Source: Elephas maximus indicus
Lineage: Eukaryota; Chordata; Mammalia; Proboscidea; Elephantidae
Direction: 5' to 3'
Length of the DNA: 64,000 nucleotides
Assembly: GCF_024166365.1 (NCBI RefSeq)
Contig: NC_064819.1
Location: forward strand, 110,776,293 to 110,840,292
Position numbers and translations under genes: made by a program. Positions 1 to 12,190 of the stretch are shown here, piece after piece (the first letter of the stretch is position 1; every line of letters begins with the position of its first letter). The notes under the pieces were generated by a model. That model saw nothing but the letters and a program-made list of their open reading frames with translations, searched no databases and was not told where the DNA came from.

Positions 1-1365
1 GTTTTTCTTTACAGGGACACCCCAGGTTCTGTGCCCAGGCCACATGTTTCTTCCTTACCAGTCAAAGAAGGGACTGACTAGCATTTAGAGAAGCCATCTG
101 ATGGCTTGGTTGGGAGATACTAAGCCAGATATTTCTTCTGCCAGTGCTCCCACTTCCTTACTGGCTCCAAGGTAATAAGGGCAAGACTTGCTGTAAAACC
201 TACCAGTGCCAGAACCATTCTCCCAAAGCATAGTTCTGACCTTGAAACTTCCTGGTTTAAAGCACTCAGACCAAATACATTTCAAAAGTCTTAGCTGGTA
301 TTTAAGCCATCTGTGGTCCTGACCAATTCCCAGGTATAATTTTATTTCTTCCAAGCCTTCACCTTCAGCTACTTTATGTTCCATCCAAACTATATTATTG
401 AGTGTCTAGAGTTTATTTCAAGGTCTGCCTCTTCTATGAAGCTTTCCCTGATAAATCTAGTCCTCTTCCATCTTTGAATGTCTTCAGTATTTATTCAATA
501 CTGTGCACCATATGTTCTAGAACCTGATTCTACCAGAGCTCTTGTATTAAGTTCTAAATGCTTCCTAACATTAGTCCTTCCTCCTGACCCAGTTGACCAG
601 AGCCTCACAGAAAGGGCCCCTATCTTAGAGTGCTTTTGTATCAGTCACAGTATCTGTGCATGAGGTGCAGAGTTCAGGCTCAATAAAAACTTATCAACTT
701 GTTGATGTAAAATGTATTAAAGTGATACACCAGAAGGAATAAGCATATTGACCTGCTTTCACTTTTGCAGGCATAAAATTTTTATCACGGAATAGGACTC
801 TCCACATTCACCAGACAATTGCTCAGCCTTCATCCTCCCATTTTCTGAGTAGTTGTAACAACCTCCTTACTCCAACCCCGATAACCCTCCCTGCTTTAAC
901 TTGATAAGTTGTTTTGAGGAGAAGGGTGGATGAGTGAGGGATCCAGATTCCTAAGGCCTGGTCACAGGATTAATGCTTCATCTGGCCCTGGTAGCTAGAG
1001 AGGCAACATCATCATCCTCAAGTTTGTTGAAACTTTGATGATCGCACTTGCCAGTGGCTTGGGCATGGCCAGTGGATGTTTACTGAGATTCTCAAGAATT
1101 GATTATCAGTTGTAGAGTTGTGCCTAGATAGTTACCATTTTAATCAATTAATTCATATGACATTGTATCACAGGTACTGTTTATCAGTATGAATAATCTG
1201 TTCTGTGGCTTCTTTATTTTGTGTGCATCAACACTGTTAATAGCCAAGCACCAAACCCCTTTATTTTTAGACAAAGAAATAAAGTCCCATAGAACAGGCA
1301 TAAACTGTCTGAAGATAGCTGATTGGTCTTCATGCCAAATCTGAGCCCAGATCACCCCCCAAATT
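1..1365. other. No gene recognised
   Basis: No long conserved reading frame, splice-bounded exon or repeat that I can name. Short open stretches (for example 85-384 minus and 478-663 plus) lack recognisable domains and are within chance for this composition. Probably intronic or intergenic single-copy DNA. Confidence 0.5.
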
Positions 1366-1572
1366 ATGCTGTCCAATAGAACTCTCTGTGATGATGGAAA
1401 TGTTCCCTATCTGCACAACCCTATATGGAAGACATTAGCCGCATAAGGCTATTGCACACTTTAAATGTGGCTAGCATGACTGAGGAATTAAAATTTTAAT
1501 TTTATGTCATTTTACTTTATTTAAATAGCCACACATGGCTTATGGCTATTGTTTTGAACAGTACATTTCTAG
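1366..1572. mobile_element. hAT/Charlie-like non-autonomous DNA transposon relic
   Basis: The segment starts near gctgtccaatagaactctct and continues through an AT-rich centre with paired motifs about a short 'aatagccacacatggc' arm. That arm is roughly the inverse of the 'aatgtggctagcatgac' arm on the left. This layout is typical of an old mammalian MER-type hAT element with decayed terminal inverted repeats. No transposase is present and none is expected for this class. I recognise the type but not the subfamily. Confidence 0.55.
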
Positions 1573-2600
1573 AAGAACCAGGTCAGTTTACAGAGGAATG
1601 CTATTGTGAATATAACATGACTGTCCCCCATACTCTTTCCTGTCATGCTATCATAGAAGAATATAACAAAAGAATGTCTGTGGAGGGAAAAAGCATGCAG
1701 TTGTAGTCCAATTAACAAAAGGCACTCATGTCAGTTATTCATTACCACCTTCCATGTTTACCTTGTGGTTATTATCATTGAAACCTCAGAACAGTAATAG
1801 TTTCCTAAACAATGAATTCTCCTACTTATTTCAGCTATTGCCATGTTACTGTTGTCCACCAAGCCTGGGCAGCAATGGGAGGCTGACAGCTTCTGATAGG
1901 CCTGGCACTTTTGTTGACCCATGGGCTCATGAAGGAAGGGAGAAGGTCCCTGTTTATATAGCATAGAAGTGGGGCATGGCTCCAATCCCAGATTTCTAAT
2001 CTTTGTCCTCACAAGATTGCACAAAAGTACTTGGCTTCAGGTCTAAAGTACATACTATACTCATAAGGAAAATCATCTTGTATTTTTGAGGGGATGTTAT
2101 CTGGGAGCAGAGCTTCTAGTCAGCATATTTTCCCACACACACAGTAAAATTCATACACAAATTGATTCAGGACACTTGGGGCCCAGGTATCAAAAGATAG
2201 CTTGAGATAGGATTCCTTTTTGATAGTAGTAAAGGCCATTTTTCCTGAGGTTTCCCAAGGAAACTCACAGGATCACCAGAAGCTTGAGTGGTATGAGGTA
2301 AAAGATGAAAAGATGACATTGCATGTTGGCTCATGTCCATGAATGACTAGCTAGAACATCTTTTTTCCTGTTTTCTAATTGCCAAGAACTTGAGGTATAG
2401 TTAAAGGCTTTGCAGAAGAGTCTACTCGTTCAAAGAGAATGAAAAACAGGAGGATCAGGAGGGAACCTCTTGCCAGACAGCCAGAATGTTTAGCTATAGC
2501 TTTTTTATTATTATTATTCCATGACATTACTTTAACACCATATTTACTGGATTTTAGTTCAGTTGCAGGTCATAACTAACCTTCAAACTCCAATTCAAAC
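1573..2600. other. No gene recognised
   Basis: Single-copy-looking sequence with no exon or repeat I can name. A short TTA run lies near 2500-2518. Confidence 0.45.
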
Positions 2601-3365
2601 CTGAATTCAGGAGGCCTATATCCAAAATGAAAGGAGAGAAAACTCAAGAGAAATGGGGAGCTCAAAGTTTGTAAGAACAACCTCTGTTTCTGGCAATGAT
2701 AGAATAAAAGGAATCAGATTTACCCTCCTACCTTAAAAGTTAGAAAATCAGACAAACTATGTGAAGCAGTGGTTCTCAGACACTGGAAACAGGTGACACA
2801 GGACTCAAAAAAAAAAAAAAAAGCCTGGCAGTCGCTCCAAGTTGAAGAAATGGCAGAGTTTGGAGTTTGGGAAGGCCAAGGCAGTAAGAATTTGTAAATC
2901 TAAATACAGGAGAGAATGGAGCTGGATAGAGATAGAGAGGGAGTGGGGAGGAGAGAAGGAGAGCACTCTGGAGATCTACAGAGAAGACCCCTTGAATCTT
3001 TGGCTAAGTACTGAACTTCACATGGATGTGAGGAAAATAACCACAGGAAATGAGTAGGAAAACAATCTCAGGAGTTCATATAGGACCAGAAATAATTTGT
3101 GTTCCCAGCAGCCAGTGTTGAAAGACCTTCTAACATACAGGGCATTGGGCAGAGTCCTCAGAAGGATCTTGCTTCAGTAATGGGGCCAAATTAGCTCCAG
3201 ACTAGGGCTTTCTGGATCAACTTCACAAAGATTAAAAGTAAGCTTAAGGAATTAAATGCATTCCAAGTAACTTAACTACACCTCAGAATCAGGACCAACA
3301 ACAAAATCTAGCATCCACCAACATAAAATTCATTATATCTGGCAACAAAAAAATATTAACAGAGC

Positions 3366-3629
3366 ATGCAAATAACTATGAGAATACAACTCATAACCAA
3401 GGGAAAGAAACAATCAATCAAAATAGATCCCCAAATTACAAAGACAATAAAATTAGTATACAAGGACATTAAAACTTCTGTTATAAATATACTCCATATG
3501 TTCAAGACAGTAGGAAAAAAACATGAACATGATGAAGACAGAAATTGGAGAGATATGAAAAGCCTGATAGAACTTCTAAAGCTGAAAAAGACAATAATTA
3601 AAATGCAAAGATACATTGAATGGGATTAA
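3366..3629 (+). pseudogene. L1M ORF1 remnant
   Basis: An 87-codon open stretch rich in Lys and Ile, without a globular domain I can name. It lies exactly where ORF1 belongs in the surrounding L1, upstream of the endonuclease remnant. ORF1 encodes the RNA-binding trimeric chaperone of L1, and its N-terminal part is a coiled coil. After 3629 the frame is broken repeatedly up to about 4090. Assignment rests on position and composition, not on a diagnostic motif. Confidence 0.4.
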
Positions 3630-4464
3630 CAGTAGATTAGGTACAGCAGAAGAAAATATCAGTGAACTTCAGTATATAGTAAAATAAACTATAAAACAGA
3701 GGGAAAAAAAGACTGAAAAAAATAGACAGAGCATCAGTAAGCTGTAGGACAATATCAGCAGTCCAAATATACGTATAATTGGAATCCAAGAAGAAATGGG
3801 GAAAGGAGCAGAAAAAAATTTTAAGAAACAAAGACTGAAATTTTTCCAAATATGATGAAAACTATAAACACACACGCCCAAGAAACTCAATAAACCCCAA
3901 GCAGAAGAAACATGAAAAAAACTACATCAAGGCAATGCTAAAAAACATGGATGGGGAAAAATTTTTAAAGCAGAGATAAAAGATAAAGGTTAAAGTGACA
4001 GCAGACTTCTTACGACAAATGATACAAAGAAGACAATGGAGCATCTTTAATGTACCGGAAAAAACCGTAAACCTGTCAACCTACAATTCTATACCTTGAA
4101 AAATACCTTTCAAAAGTGAAGAAGAAACAAAGCGTTAGAGCTACAAACCAATACAAGAAACAAAATAAAATCCTTTTTAAAAAGACTCAGTTAGTAGAAA
4201 AGAAGTCAAGAAAAGAGGAGAGGAAGGAACAAAGAAGAGATGAATAAATAGAAAAACTAGTAGCTCGATGGTACAGTTTAACCCAACCACATAATTAATC
4301 AGATCAAATGTAAATATTTTAAACATAACATTTAAAAGACAAGGTTGTTAGATTGCATTTAAAAAGAAAGAGCCAACTATGTGATGCCTGTAAGAAACCC
4401 ACTTTAATTATAAAAACATAAATAGGTTCAAAGTGAATAGATAGAAAAAGATGTTCCTTACCAA

Positions 4465-5043
4465 TACTGATCAAAAGAAAGCTGGAGTAGCTATACTAAT
4501 ATCAGATAAAGTAGATTCCATAGCAAAGACTATTATCAGGTATAAAAAGATAATTTCATAATAAAGGGGTCAATATCAAATTAAATGTTTATGTACCTAC
4601 ACACAAGATACAAAGCACACAAAGCAAAAACTGATGGAACTGAAGGGAGAAACAAGACAAAATCTACACTTATATTTGATGATTTAGCGCCCGCTTCCCT
4701 CTCAATAATTAATACAACAGAAAATCAGTGAAAATAGAATATGTGGACTTTATCAAACAAGTTAACCTGGTTGACATTAATTGACAACTCCACCCAACAA
4801 AGTAGAATACACACTTTTTTCAAGGTCACATGGAACATTTACTAGGATAGACCATCTTATGGGCTATGAAACAAGTCTCATTAAATTTAAAAAGATTGAA
4901 ATTATACACAGTATAATCAAAACAGAATTACATTATAAGGCAGTACTGGAAAAAATGTGTGGAAAATTCCACAGTATTTGGATATTAAAACATACAATTT
5001 TAAATAACCCATACATCAGGGAAAACCATCACAAGAGAAATTA
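4465..5043 (+). pseudogene. L1M ORF2 endonuclease remnant
   Basis: Two broken pieces of the APE-type endonuclease domain of L1 ORF2. One near 4475-4550 reads GVAILISDK. A second at 4781-5043 reads through FSRSHGTFTRIDHL, the conserved strand and His-containing region near the end of this domain in L1. Frameshifts and stops separate them and no reverse transcriptase follows. Non-functional. Confidence 0.7.
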
Positions 5044-5399
5044 GAAAATGCTTTTAACTACATTAAAATGAAAACACAACTAGGAAGGCTTTTTTTTTTT
5101 TTTTTGTAGAAACTGACAAGTTGATTCTAACATTTATATGAAAATAAAATGATCTATAATAGCCAAAATAATTTTGAAAAAAGAACAAAGTTGGAAGACT
5201 TATACTACATGATTTCAAGATTTACCATATTCGGTAATCAAGACAGTGTGATATCAAGACATAGATTAATAGTAGAATAGAGATCAAAATTGACCCAGAC
5301 ATATATAGTCAACTGAATTTCAATAAAGGTATCAAGGCAATTCAATGGGGAAGAATAATTTTTTCATCAAATTGTGCTGAAGTAATTGGACATGCCTAA

Positions 5400-5500
5400 G
5401 GAAGAAAGAAAGTAAAGAAGGAAATAAGGCAGGCGGGCAGACAGGAAGGAAGGAAGCAAGCAAGGAGGAAAGAAGGAAGAAAAATAACCTTTTTTTTTTT
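5400..5500. repeat. GGAA/GAAA-rich purine simple repeat
   Basis: A purine-rich run of gaag, aagg and ggca units, followed by T10 at about 5491-5500. It lies within the old L1 and has probably expanded since insertion. Confidence 0.6.
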
Positions 5501-6221
5501 GCATCGTATGCAAAACTAACTCAAAATGGATCATAGAACTAAATATAAAACCTAAAGTTATAAAACTTCTAGAAGAATATATATACCAGAAAATCTTTGT
5601 GTCCTAATTCTCCACAAACGTTTCTTAGGTAGGATATAAACAGCACAATTGCTAACTGGATTTTATCAAAATCAAAAAGTTCTGATTTTAAAAAGACACT
5701 TTTATGAAAATGAAAAGTCAAACCCCAAATTGGGATAAACTATTTGCAATACACTTATTTGATAAGGAATTGTATCCCAAGTAAAGAACTCTTAAAAACC
5801 CAGTAATAACAAGACAAAATACTAAAATAACAATACTAATAAGCAAAAGATTTAACAGACACCTCATCAAAGAAAATATAAGGATGGCTACTAAGCACAT
5901 GAAAAGATGTTCAATATCATTCATTAGTCTTTGTTGTTAGGTGCTGTCCAGTCAGTTCCAAATCATAGCAATCCTATGTACAAGAAAAGGAAACACTGCC
6001 TAGTCCTGAATCACCCTTACAATCATTGCTATGTCTGAGCCCGTTGTTGCAGCCACTGCCTCAATTCACACCATTGAGGGTCTTCCTCTTTTTCTCTGAC
6101 CTCTACTTTATCAAACATGATGTCCTTCTCCAAGGACTGGTCCCTCCTGATAACATGTCCAAAGTACGTCTCACCATCCTCACTTCTAAGAAGCGAAGAC
6201 AAATTTGTATGTTCTTCTGGA

Positions 6222-6370
6222 CCTGTTGCTATCAAGGTGATTCTGACTCTTGCGACCCTGCAGGACAGAGTAGAACTGCCCCACAGGGTTTCCAAGGAGC
6301 TGTTGGTGGATTCAAACTGCTGACCTTTTGGTTAGCAGCCACAGCTCTTAACCACTATACCACCAAGGCT
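6222..6370 (-). mobile_element. AfroSINE-like SINE, short variant
   Basis: Full-length tRNA-derived SINE in reverse, nested in RTE copy E. A perfect 14-bp target duplication, tatgttcttctgga, lies at 6208-6221 and 6371-6384. It lacks the internal 'gtaaagattacagcc' block of the long variant. Confidence 0.92.
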
Positions 6371-6389
6371 TATGTTCTTCTGGAAATCC

Positions 6390-7680
6390 ATATTATATTC
6401 AATATACTTTGACAACATCATAATTCAAAGGCATCAATTCTTCTTCAGTTTTCCTTATTCATTGTCTAGCTTTCACATGCATGTGAAAATACCATGGCTT
6501 GAGTCAGGTGCACCTTAGTGACACCTTTGCTTTTCAACACTTTAAAGAGGTCTTTTGTAGCGGATTTGCTCAAGGCAATATGGCATTTGATTTCTTGGCT
6601 GCTGCTTCCATGGGCATTGATTGTGGATCCAAATAAAATGAAATCCTTGAAAACTTCAGTCTTTTCTGTTTATCATGATGTTGTTTATTGGTCCAGTTGT
6701 AAGAATCTTTGGTTTCCTTACGTTGATCTTCATCGGTAAGTGCTTCAAGTTCTCTTTGCTTTTAGCAAGCAAAGTTGTGTTATTTGCATATTGCAGGTTG
6801 TTAATGAGTCTTTCTCCAATCCTGATGCCCCATACTTCTTCATATAGGCCAGCTTCTGAGATTATTTGCTCAGCATACAGATTGAATAAGTATGGTGAAA
6901 AGATATAACCCTGATGCACACCTTTCTTGATTTTAAACCATGCAGCGTCCCCTTGTTCTGTTCAAATGACTGCCTCATGGTCTCTGTACAGATTCCTCAT
7001 GAGCACAAATAAGTATTCTGGAATTCCCATTCTTTCCAATGTTATCCGTAATTTGTTATGATCCACACAGTAGAATGACTTTGCACAGTCAATAAAACAC
7101 AGGTTCCATCCCTCATTCCACATCCCCTTCTGAATCTGGCTTGAATTTCTGTAAATTCCCTGTCAATGTACTGATTCAACCATTTTTAAATTGTCACCAG
7201 CAAAATTTTACTTGTGTGTCATATTAATGATATTGTTCAATAATTTCCACATTATGTTGGATCACCTTTCTTTGGAATAGGCACAAATACGGATTTCTTC
7301 CAGTTGGTTGGCCAGGTAACTGTCTCCCAAATTTCTTGGCATAAATGTGTGAGCTCTCCCAGCATTGCATTCGTTTGTTGAATACTTCAGTTGGTATTCT
7401 ATCAATTCCTGGAGGCTTGTTTTTCACCAATACCCTCAGTGCAGCTTAGACTTCTTCCTTCAATACCATCAGTTCTTGAGTATACGCAACTTCCTTGAAT
7501 GGCTGAACATCGACCAATTCTTTTTGGTACAGCGACCCTGTGTATTCCTTCCATCTTCTTTTAATGCTTCAATATCTTGCCCATAGAATCCCTTAACATT
7601 GCAACTCAAGGCTTGAATTTTTTCTTCAGTTCTTTCAGTTTAAGAAATGCTGAGAGTGTTCTTCCCTCTTGGTTTTCTAA
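6390..7680 (-). pseudogene. RTE copy E reverse transcriptase remnant
   Basis: Antisense pieces at 7224-7430 and 6656-6919 match the RTE reverse transcriptase of the copy at 20-23 kb. The first carries KNKPPGIDRIPTEVF, matching KNKAPGIDGISIEMF there. The second carries HQGYIFSPYLFNLYAEQII and then NLQYANNTTLLAKS. The catalytic YADD is YANN here, so both catalytic Asp of that box are lost. Several frameshifts separate the pieces. Dead copy. Confidence 0.85.
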
Positions 7681-7718
7681 CTTCATGTCTTTGCACATTT
7701 CATTATAATCTCATTAGT

Positions 7719-7803
7719 TATTAAAACCCAAAAATCCCATTGCTGCTGAGTCTATTCCCACTCATATTGACTCTATAGGACAGAGGAAAACTGCCCCATA
7801 GGG
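7719..7803 (-). mobile_element. SINE fragment at RTE junction
   Basis: The 3' half of the SINE (tail, 'gagtctattcccactcat', 'ctataggacagag', 'gccccatagggtt') in reverse, 5'-truncated. It sits exactly between two copies of tcattagt (7711-7718 and 7805-7812), next to the truncated 5' end of RTE copy E. Confidence 0.8.
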
Positions 7804-8179
7804 TTCATTAGTCATTAGACAAACGCAAATTAAAACTACAACGAAATAGCACTATGCATTCAACAGTATGCTTAAAATTCAAAAGACTGGCAACACAAGT
7901 GCTGGAAAGAAGGCGACTATAAGTTTTGTACAAATTCTGATAGCTATTTTGAAAACAATTTGCAAGTTTTTATACAGTTAAACTTTCATTTACCATATGA
8001 CCAATAATTCCATTCCTAAGTATTTACCCAAGAGAAAGAAAACACAATCAACACAGATGCTTATACTCAAATATTTATAGCAGTTTTATCAAAATAACCA
8101 AAAACTAGGAAATAAACCAAATGTCCATCAACTGGTGAATGCCTAAACAAATATGGTATATTCATACAGTTGAATACTA

Positions 8180-8344
8180 AAAAACCAAAACCAAACCCAC
8201 TGCCATCGAGTCAATTCCGACTCATAGCAACCCTATAGGACGGAGTAGAACTGCCCGATAGAGTTCCCAAGAAGCGCCTGGTGGGTTCAAACTGCCGACC
8301 TCTTGGTTAGCCGTAGCACTTAACCACTACGCCACCAGGGTTTC
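8180..8344 (-). mobile_element. AfroSINE-like SINE, short variant
   Basis: Complete reverse copy inside the old L1 3' region. The 13-bp target duplication cagttgaatacta lies at 8167-8179 and 8345-8357. Confidence 0.93.
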
Positions 8345-8710
8345 CAGTTGAATACTACTCAGCAATAAAGAGGAACAAACTGCTGAAAAATGTACCAACA
8401 CGGATGAATTTAAAACTATTGTTAAGTAAAAGACTACATAGAATTTAATTCTACCTATATGATATTTTTAAAAAGGTAAGACTAGAGTGATAGAAAGCCT
8501 GTTAGCGGTTGCCAGGAGTTAGAGGGTGAATAGGAGGGGATTTATGGCAAAGGGGCAGGGGAACTTTTTGAAGTGATGGAAATGTTTTTGTGTCTTGTTT
8601 GTGGTGACTATTATGAAATTGTATACATTTGTCAGAACTCATTGAACTGTATACTTAAAATTGGTGAATTTTAATGTATATATAACTTATATCCCAATAA
8701 AAATAACCCC

Positions 8711-9250
8711 TCAAAAGCAAGGTGCATAACAGCATAATGCCATCTGTGTAAAATAAAAGATAAAAGAGAATTTTAAAAATATGCATTTACATGTATTTGT
8801 CAGAATGTGCATAAATATTTCAGGAAGTATATACATGAAAATGTTGGAATGAATTGGCTCAGAAAACAAAAATACAGTGTTTGCGGGAATATGGAGGGGG
8901 AAAGGACTCTATCTTTTGTATCTTTCAAATTTTGTGCTGTGCAAATACTCAACTTATTCAAAGTGAATAGGGAGTCAATTGGGCTACACTATTCAATGTG
9001 ATTTGAGACAAAATTCTGTTTCTTTCAAGTTGCTGTTGTCAATTTCATCCCATATAGAAAAATCCTAAAAGAGTACAATGCTAAAAGCAGACATTCTTTA
9101 CTAGTTAAGCTAAACTATTGTTTAGTTTTAAGAAGACTTCAGAGGATATTTTTTGGTTTAAGGTTTAAAGATTATCTCAGGCCAATAGTTTCAGGGGTTC
9201 ATCCAGCCTCCATGGATCCAAAAAGTCTGGATTCCATAAGAATTTGAAAT
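8711..9250. other. No gene recognised
   Basis: AT-rich sequence without a named repeat or exon. Confidence 0.4.
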
Positions 9251-9299
9251 TCTGTTCTGCATTTTCTATCTTTTGAACATGATTCTTCTATAGGGTCTT

Positions 9300-9530
9300 T
9301 GATCAATATGCTCAGTAATGAACAACAGCAACTCAAAAGATTAGACAGAAAACTTAGAAGACAGTGAGTTTATGTAAATGGGGGAGGAACAACTCAGAGA
9401 GTGAGAATGGCTACCCAACTTGAAGAGTGTAATCAATGTCACTAAATTGTACATGTTGAAATTGTTGAATTGGTGTATGTTCTGCTGTGTCTATTCTCAA
9501 CTACAACAAAAATAAAATAAGTTATTTTAA
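9300..9530 (+). mobile_element. Possible retroposon 3' end with A-rich tail
   Basis: A stretch running through 'aattgtacatgttgaaattg' to 'acaacaaaaataaaataag' looks like the 3' end of a retroposed sequence with an A-rich tail. I cannot name the family and see no clear target duplication. Confidence 0.3.
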
Positions 9531-9734
9531 AAATCCTGTTTTATCTCCCCCTCCCCCGCATATTAAAAACCACAGTGCTGCCTAAGACCTTCAGAGAGTA
9601 TGACAATAATATAAATTTAAGGTGTGAGAGAGATGTTCCGGTGGGAGGCAGATTGCTTTACCATAGGAGAAAAACAAAGCTTCCATACACAGCAAATCAG
9701 AGCCAGTGGGGGCTCTAGGGCTCATATCATTCCA

Positions 9735-9850
9735 CTGCTTCTTTTTACAAGTGATAAATCCAAGGTCCAGGGAATGTAAAAGGCTTGCCCAAAGTCACCC
9801 AGTTAGTCGGTAGCAGAATCAAGATGGGGGCCTAGTTCTTAAGCCCTATT
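9735..9850 (-). mobile_element. MIR SINE
   Basis: Contains 'ggcttgcccaaagtcaccca' and 'gtagcagaatcaagatgg', the reverse complement of the MIR core (tgtgaccttgggcaag). Old and diverged. Confidence 0.75.
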
Positions 9851-9934
9851 TCAGAGATAATGTGAATGAAGCATGAAACCTAGAAGAGAGCCTGGTTCAA
9901 AGTAGACATTCAGTAAATGTGACTTGCTTTATAT

Positions 9935-9970
9935 AAAAAATATATATATATACTTTTTTTTTTTTTTTGC
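9935..9970. repeat. (TA)n followed by poly-T
   Basis: Alternating TA run and then about 17 T residues. Simple low-complexity sequence. Confidence 0.85.
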
Positions 9971-10182
9971 TATGCCAGCCAGCCCCTCAGCTAGGATTCT
10001 CCATCTATTCCACCCCAAAGACAAATATAAATGGATGTAGAGATATAAGGGTCTTTGTTTGACTGCTGACCAAATTTCCCAAACACACTAGTTGCTTTCC
10101 TTTAAGAAGAAAGCTAAACTTCCTTTCCTGTTGCCAGCTCAGTTTAACTCAGTAAATATCGCTTATCTCATCTCATCTCATA

Positions 10183-10232
10183 TAGGGTCGTTATGAGTCA
10201 GAATTGACTCAGTGGCAGTGGGTGCTGTTCAG
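10183..10232 (+). mobile_element. SINE 3'-end fragment
   Basis: Only the conserved right end of the AfroSINE/RTE tail is present ('tagggtcgttatgagtcaga', 'attgactcagtggc'). Confidence 0.7.
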
Positions 10233-10239
10233 GCTCTGC

Positions 10240-10940
10240 GCCACTTATGGAGATACGTGGTGAAGAAGATATGGATGGAGAGTGCTTTCTCTGTGGAGCT
10301 TTCAGTCTAGTGAGGGGCTGGGGGAGACATACACTTAACCAGATAGTCATAACATTAGGGGGCAAGAACTAAGAAGAAGGTAAGGTAATTACTGAGGGAG
10401 TATCATTTGGAATAACCTGGAGTTTCAGAGATGGCTTCGCAGGGAATATGATTCTAGAGAGATGAGAAAGAATTATCCAGATAAAGTAGAGGAGAAAGTG
10501 CTGTAGGCAGAGGGATCAGCATGGGCAAAGTCAGGAGATACAAAACAGCATCTGATTTGTGGGGAGCTACAAGCAGCTCAGTATTCCTGGGGCATAGTTC
10601 TCTTCTAAAGTCAGGGCATGGTGGGAGATGGGATGGTTAAGTTGTTAGGGGCAGAACATGGGATGCTTAAGGGTGAAATTGGTCCTCTTGGCAGCAGGCG
10701 AGATTTAAAGCTGGGAAGTTAAGTATCAAACTTGCAGTTTTATTCCAAGGGATGGTGATCTTTACTTCCTTAGGCAGGTGAAGGCTACCTGAGTGTCCCA
10801 GGGGTGACTCTTCAGGTCAGTTCACTTTGACCAACATTTTCAGAGCCCCTAGGACACGCCCTGCCCCGCCTAGGACACTGAGCTACAGACATAAGCAAGT
10901 CATGGTCCCTTGCCTCAAGGAACTGACAGTCTGGTGAATC
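10240..10940. mobile_element. Ancient mammalian interspersed repeat pieces
   Basis: Phrases such as 'ctttcagtctagtgaggggc', 'gcagagggatcagcatgggc' and 'aaggaactgacagtctggtg' are typical of a widespread old mammalian repeat with head 'caggcactgtgctagg...'. Similar pieces recur at 11640-12190, 19830-19960 and 30950-31210. I cannot assign the family securely from memory. Confidence 0.4.
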
Positions 10941-11639
10941 ACCCTTAAAAAATTAGGGCCCAGAAAATGGTTCTTCACCTACTAGTCTAACCCCCCTATA
11001 CCCCAACCTTCCCCATCCACCTACTCCTTTCAGACTGGCAGCCACATCCCAGTCAGCTGCTGTTCTCTCCCCCAGGTGTTGACACTTCTCACTTTCTCCT
11101 GGTCACTGTGTTTAGTTTGGCTCTGTGTCTGTTGACAGAACAGTGTTTGGTAAATATTTTTGATGCAGAAAAACACAAAGGCAGGCTCAAGGACAAGGAT
11201 GCATTGAATTAGCTATGGCAACATCGCTTTCTCAGGCTGTTCCTTGCAGTATTTAACACTTCAGATAGAGGCCGAATCCTCAAGTTCTTTGACTTGAACA
11301 ATACAAGCTCAATACATCCAATTAAACACTCAGAATATTGGCTTCCTTTCCGAATTCAGGCCAATGCTAGGAACATGGCAGGCATTCTCGTGAATGTCTG
11401 AGAACAAAAGAGATGAAAGTGTACACAGTTCACCGATTCCTCACAGAACCTCTTGCATTTGGAAGGAAGATGGACCCCACAAGTGGCTACCCATGTCCAG
11501 AGGTTCCCGTGCTTCATCTCAACTCATTCTTCCTTCAGGGGTCTGGAGCACCACACTTATTACTGCTGCCGGCTACTCAGACAAGTCTTCCTCCTCCCCC
11601 ACTGCTCTGAGGATCCCTGGGGCTGGCTAGCTCCTTCCT
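10941..11639. other. No gene recognised
   Basis: Three overlapping short plus-strand open frames at 11394-11665 have no domain, no splice context I could identify and no homologue I recognise. Regarded as chance. Confidence 0.4.
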
Positions 11640-12190
11640 TACTTCATTCAGCTATGAATTATTAAGTACACCATGGGCCAAGTATATGAAAATGGCTTAA
11701 GTGTAGACTCTTCTTCAGGAATTCACAACTGAAGAGGAAGATAAAGACTTAACCAGGTAATTACAACACTGAGGTAAGAGAAATGGGAGATCACAGAGGG
11801 GATCCTGCCCTGCCTTGTCTGGAGGGATGTGGGAAGGCTTGGCTGAGGAGATGACTTTCAACTGGGTGTGAAAGGGCAGTAGGTTATCCCAGGAAAAGAG
11901 AGCATTGAAAGGGGAGAGCTTGAGCAAAGGCCCAGAGTCATAAAATGACATGAAGTGTTCAGGGAAGTACAGGCAACTCCATGCTTTTTGAGGCAAAGCA
12001 TGAGTGAGGACTGGCAGTCATGGAGATCTTGACTAAAAGCCTGGTGGATCACAAGAGCCTTTTTATGCATTCTATCAGGCCTGGCCTTTTTCCTGGAGGT
12101 AATGAAGAGCCACTGTACAGTTAGAAGCAGGAGAATGGTATGGTCTGATGCCCACTTTATAAGGATCACTCTGATGGGTACCTGAGAGAT
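11640..12190. mobile_element. Ancient mammalian interspersed repeat
   Basis: Same type as 10240-10940: 'ggagatgactttcaactggg', 'gcaaaggcccagagtcat' and 'gaatggtatggtctgatg', then 'aaggatcactctgatgg'. Old, family not assigned. Confidence 0.45.

Larger units (their letters stand above)
5929..7710 (-). mobile_element. RTE/BovB-like LINE copy E, antisense, 5'-truncated
   Basis: The plus strand shows the RTE 3' end first (tttgttgttaggtg...), then the coding region in reverse up to the linker before the reverse transcriptase near 7700. It is inserted in the old L1 with an 8-bp direct repeat tcattagt at 5921-5928 and 7711-7718. The element is 5'-truncated, lacking the leader and endonuclease. It contains a short-variant SINE at 6222-6370. 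Confidence 0.9.
2640..8710 (+). mobile_element. Old L1 (L1M-type) LINE, internally deleted and interrupted
   Basis: A decayed L1 in sense orientation. 2640-3350 resembles an old L1 leader region. 3366-3900 holds a lysine-rich ORF1-like coiled-coil remnant. 4460-5043 holds endonuclease remnants. 5110-5919 and 7813-8700 carry the C-terminal and 3' UTR portion, ending near an AATAAA-type signal at about 8692 ('atcccaataaaaat'). Most of the reverse transcriptase is missing between about 5045 and 5110. The 3' part is split by the antisense RTE at 5929-7710 and a SINE fragment, then by another SINE at 8180-8344. The many stops and gaps indicate that this is the oldest LINE in the window. Confidence 0.75.

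Noticed and set aside
11394..11665. Three overlapping plus-strand frames
   Set aside because: Overlapping in all three frames in GC-richer DNA, no domain and no splice sites. Chance openness.
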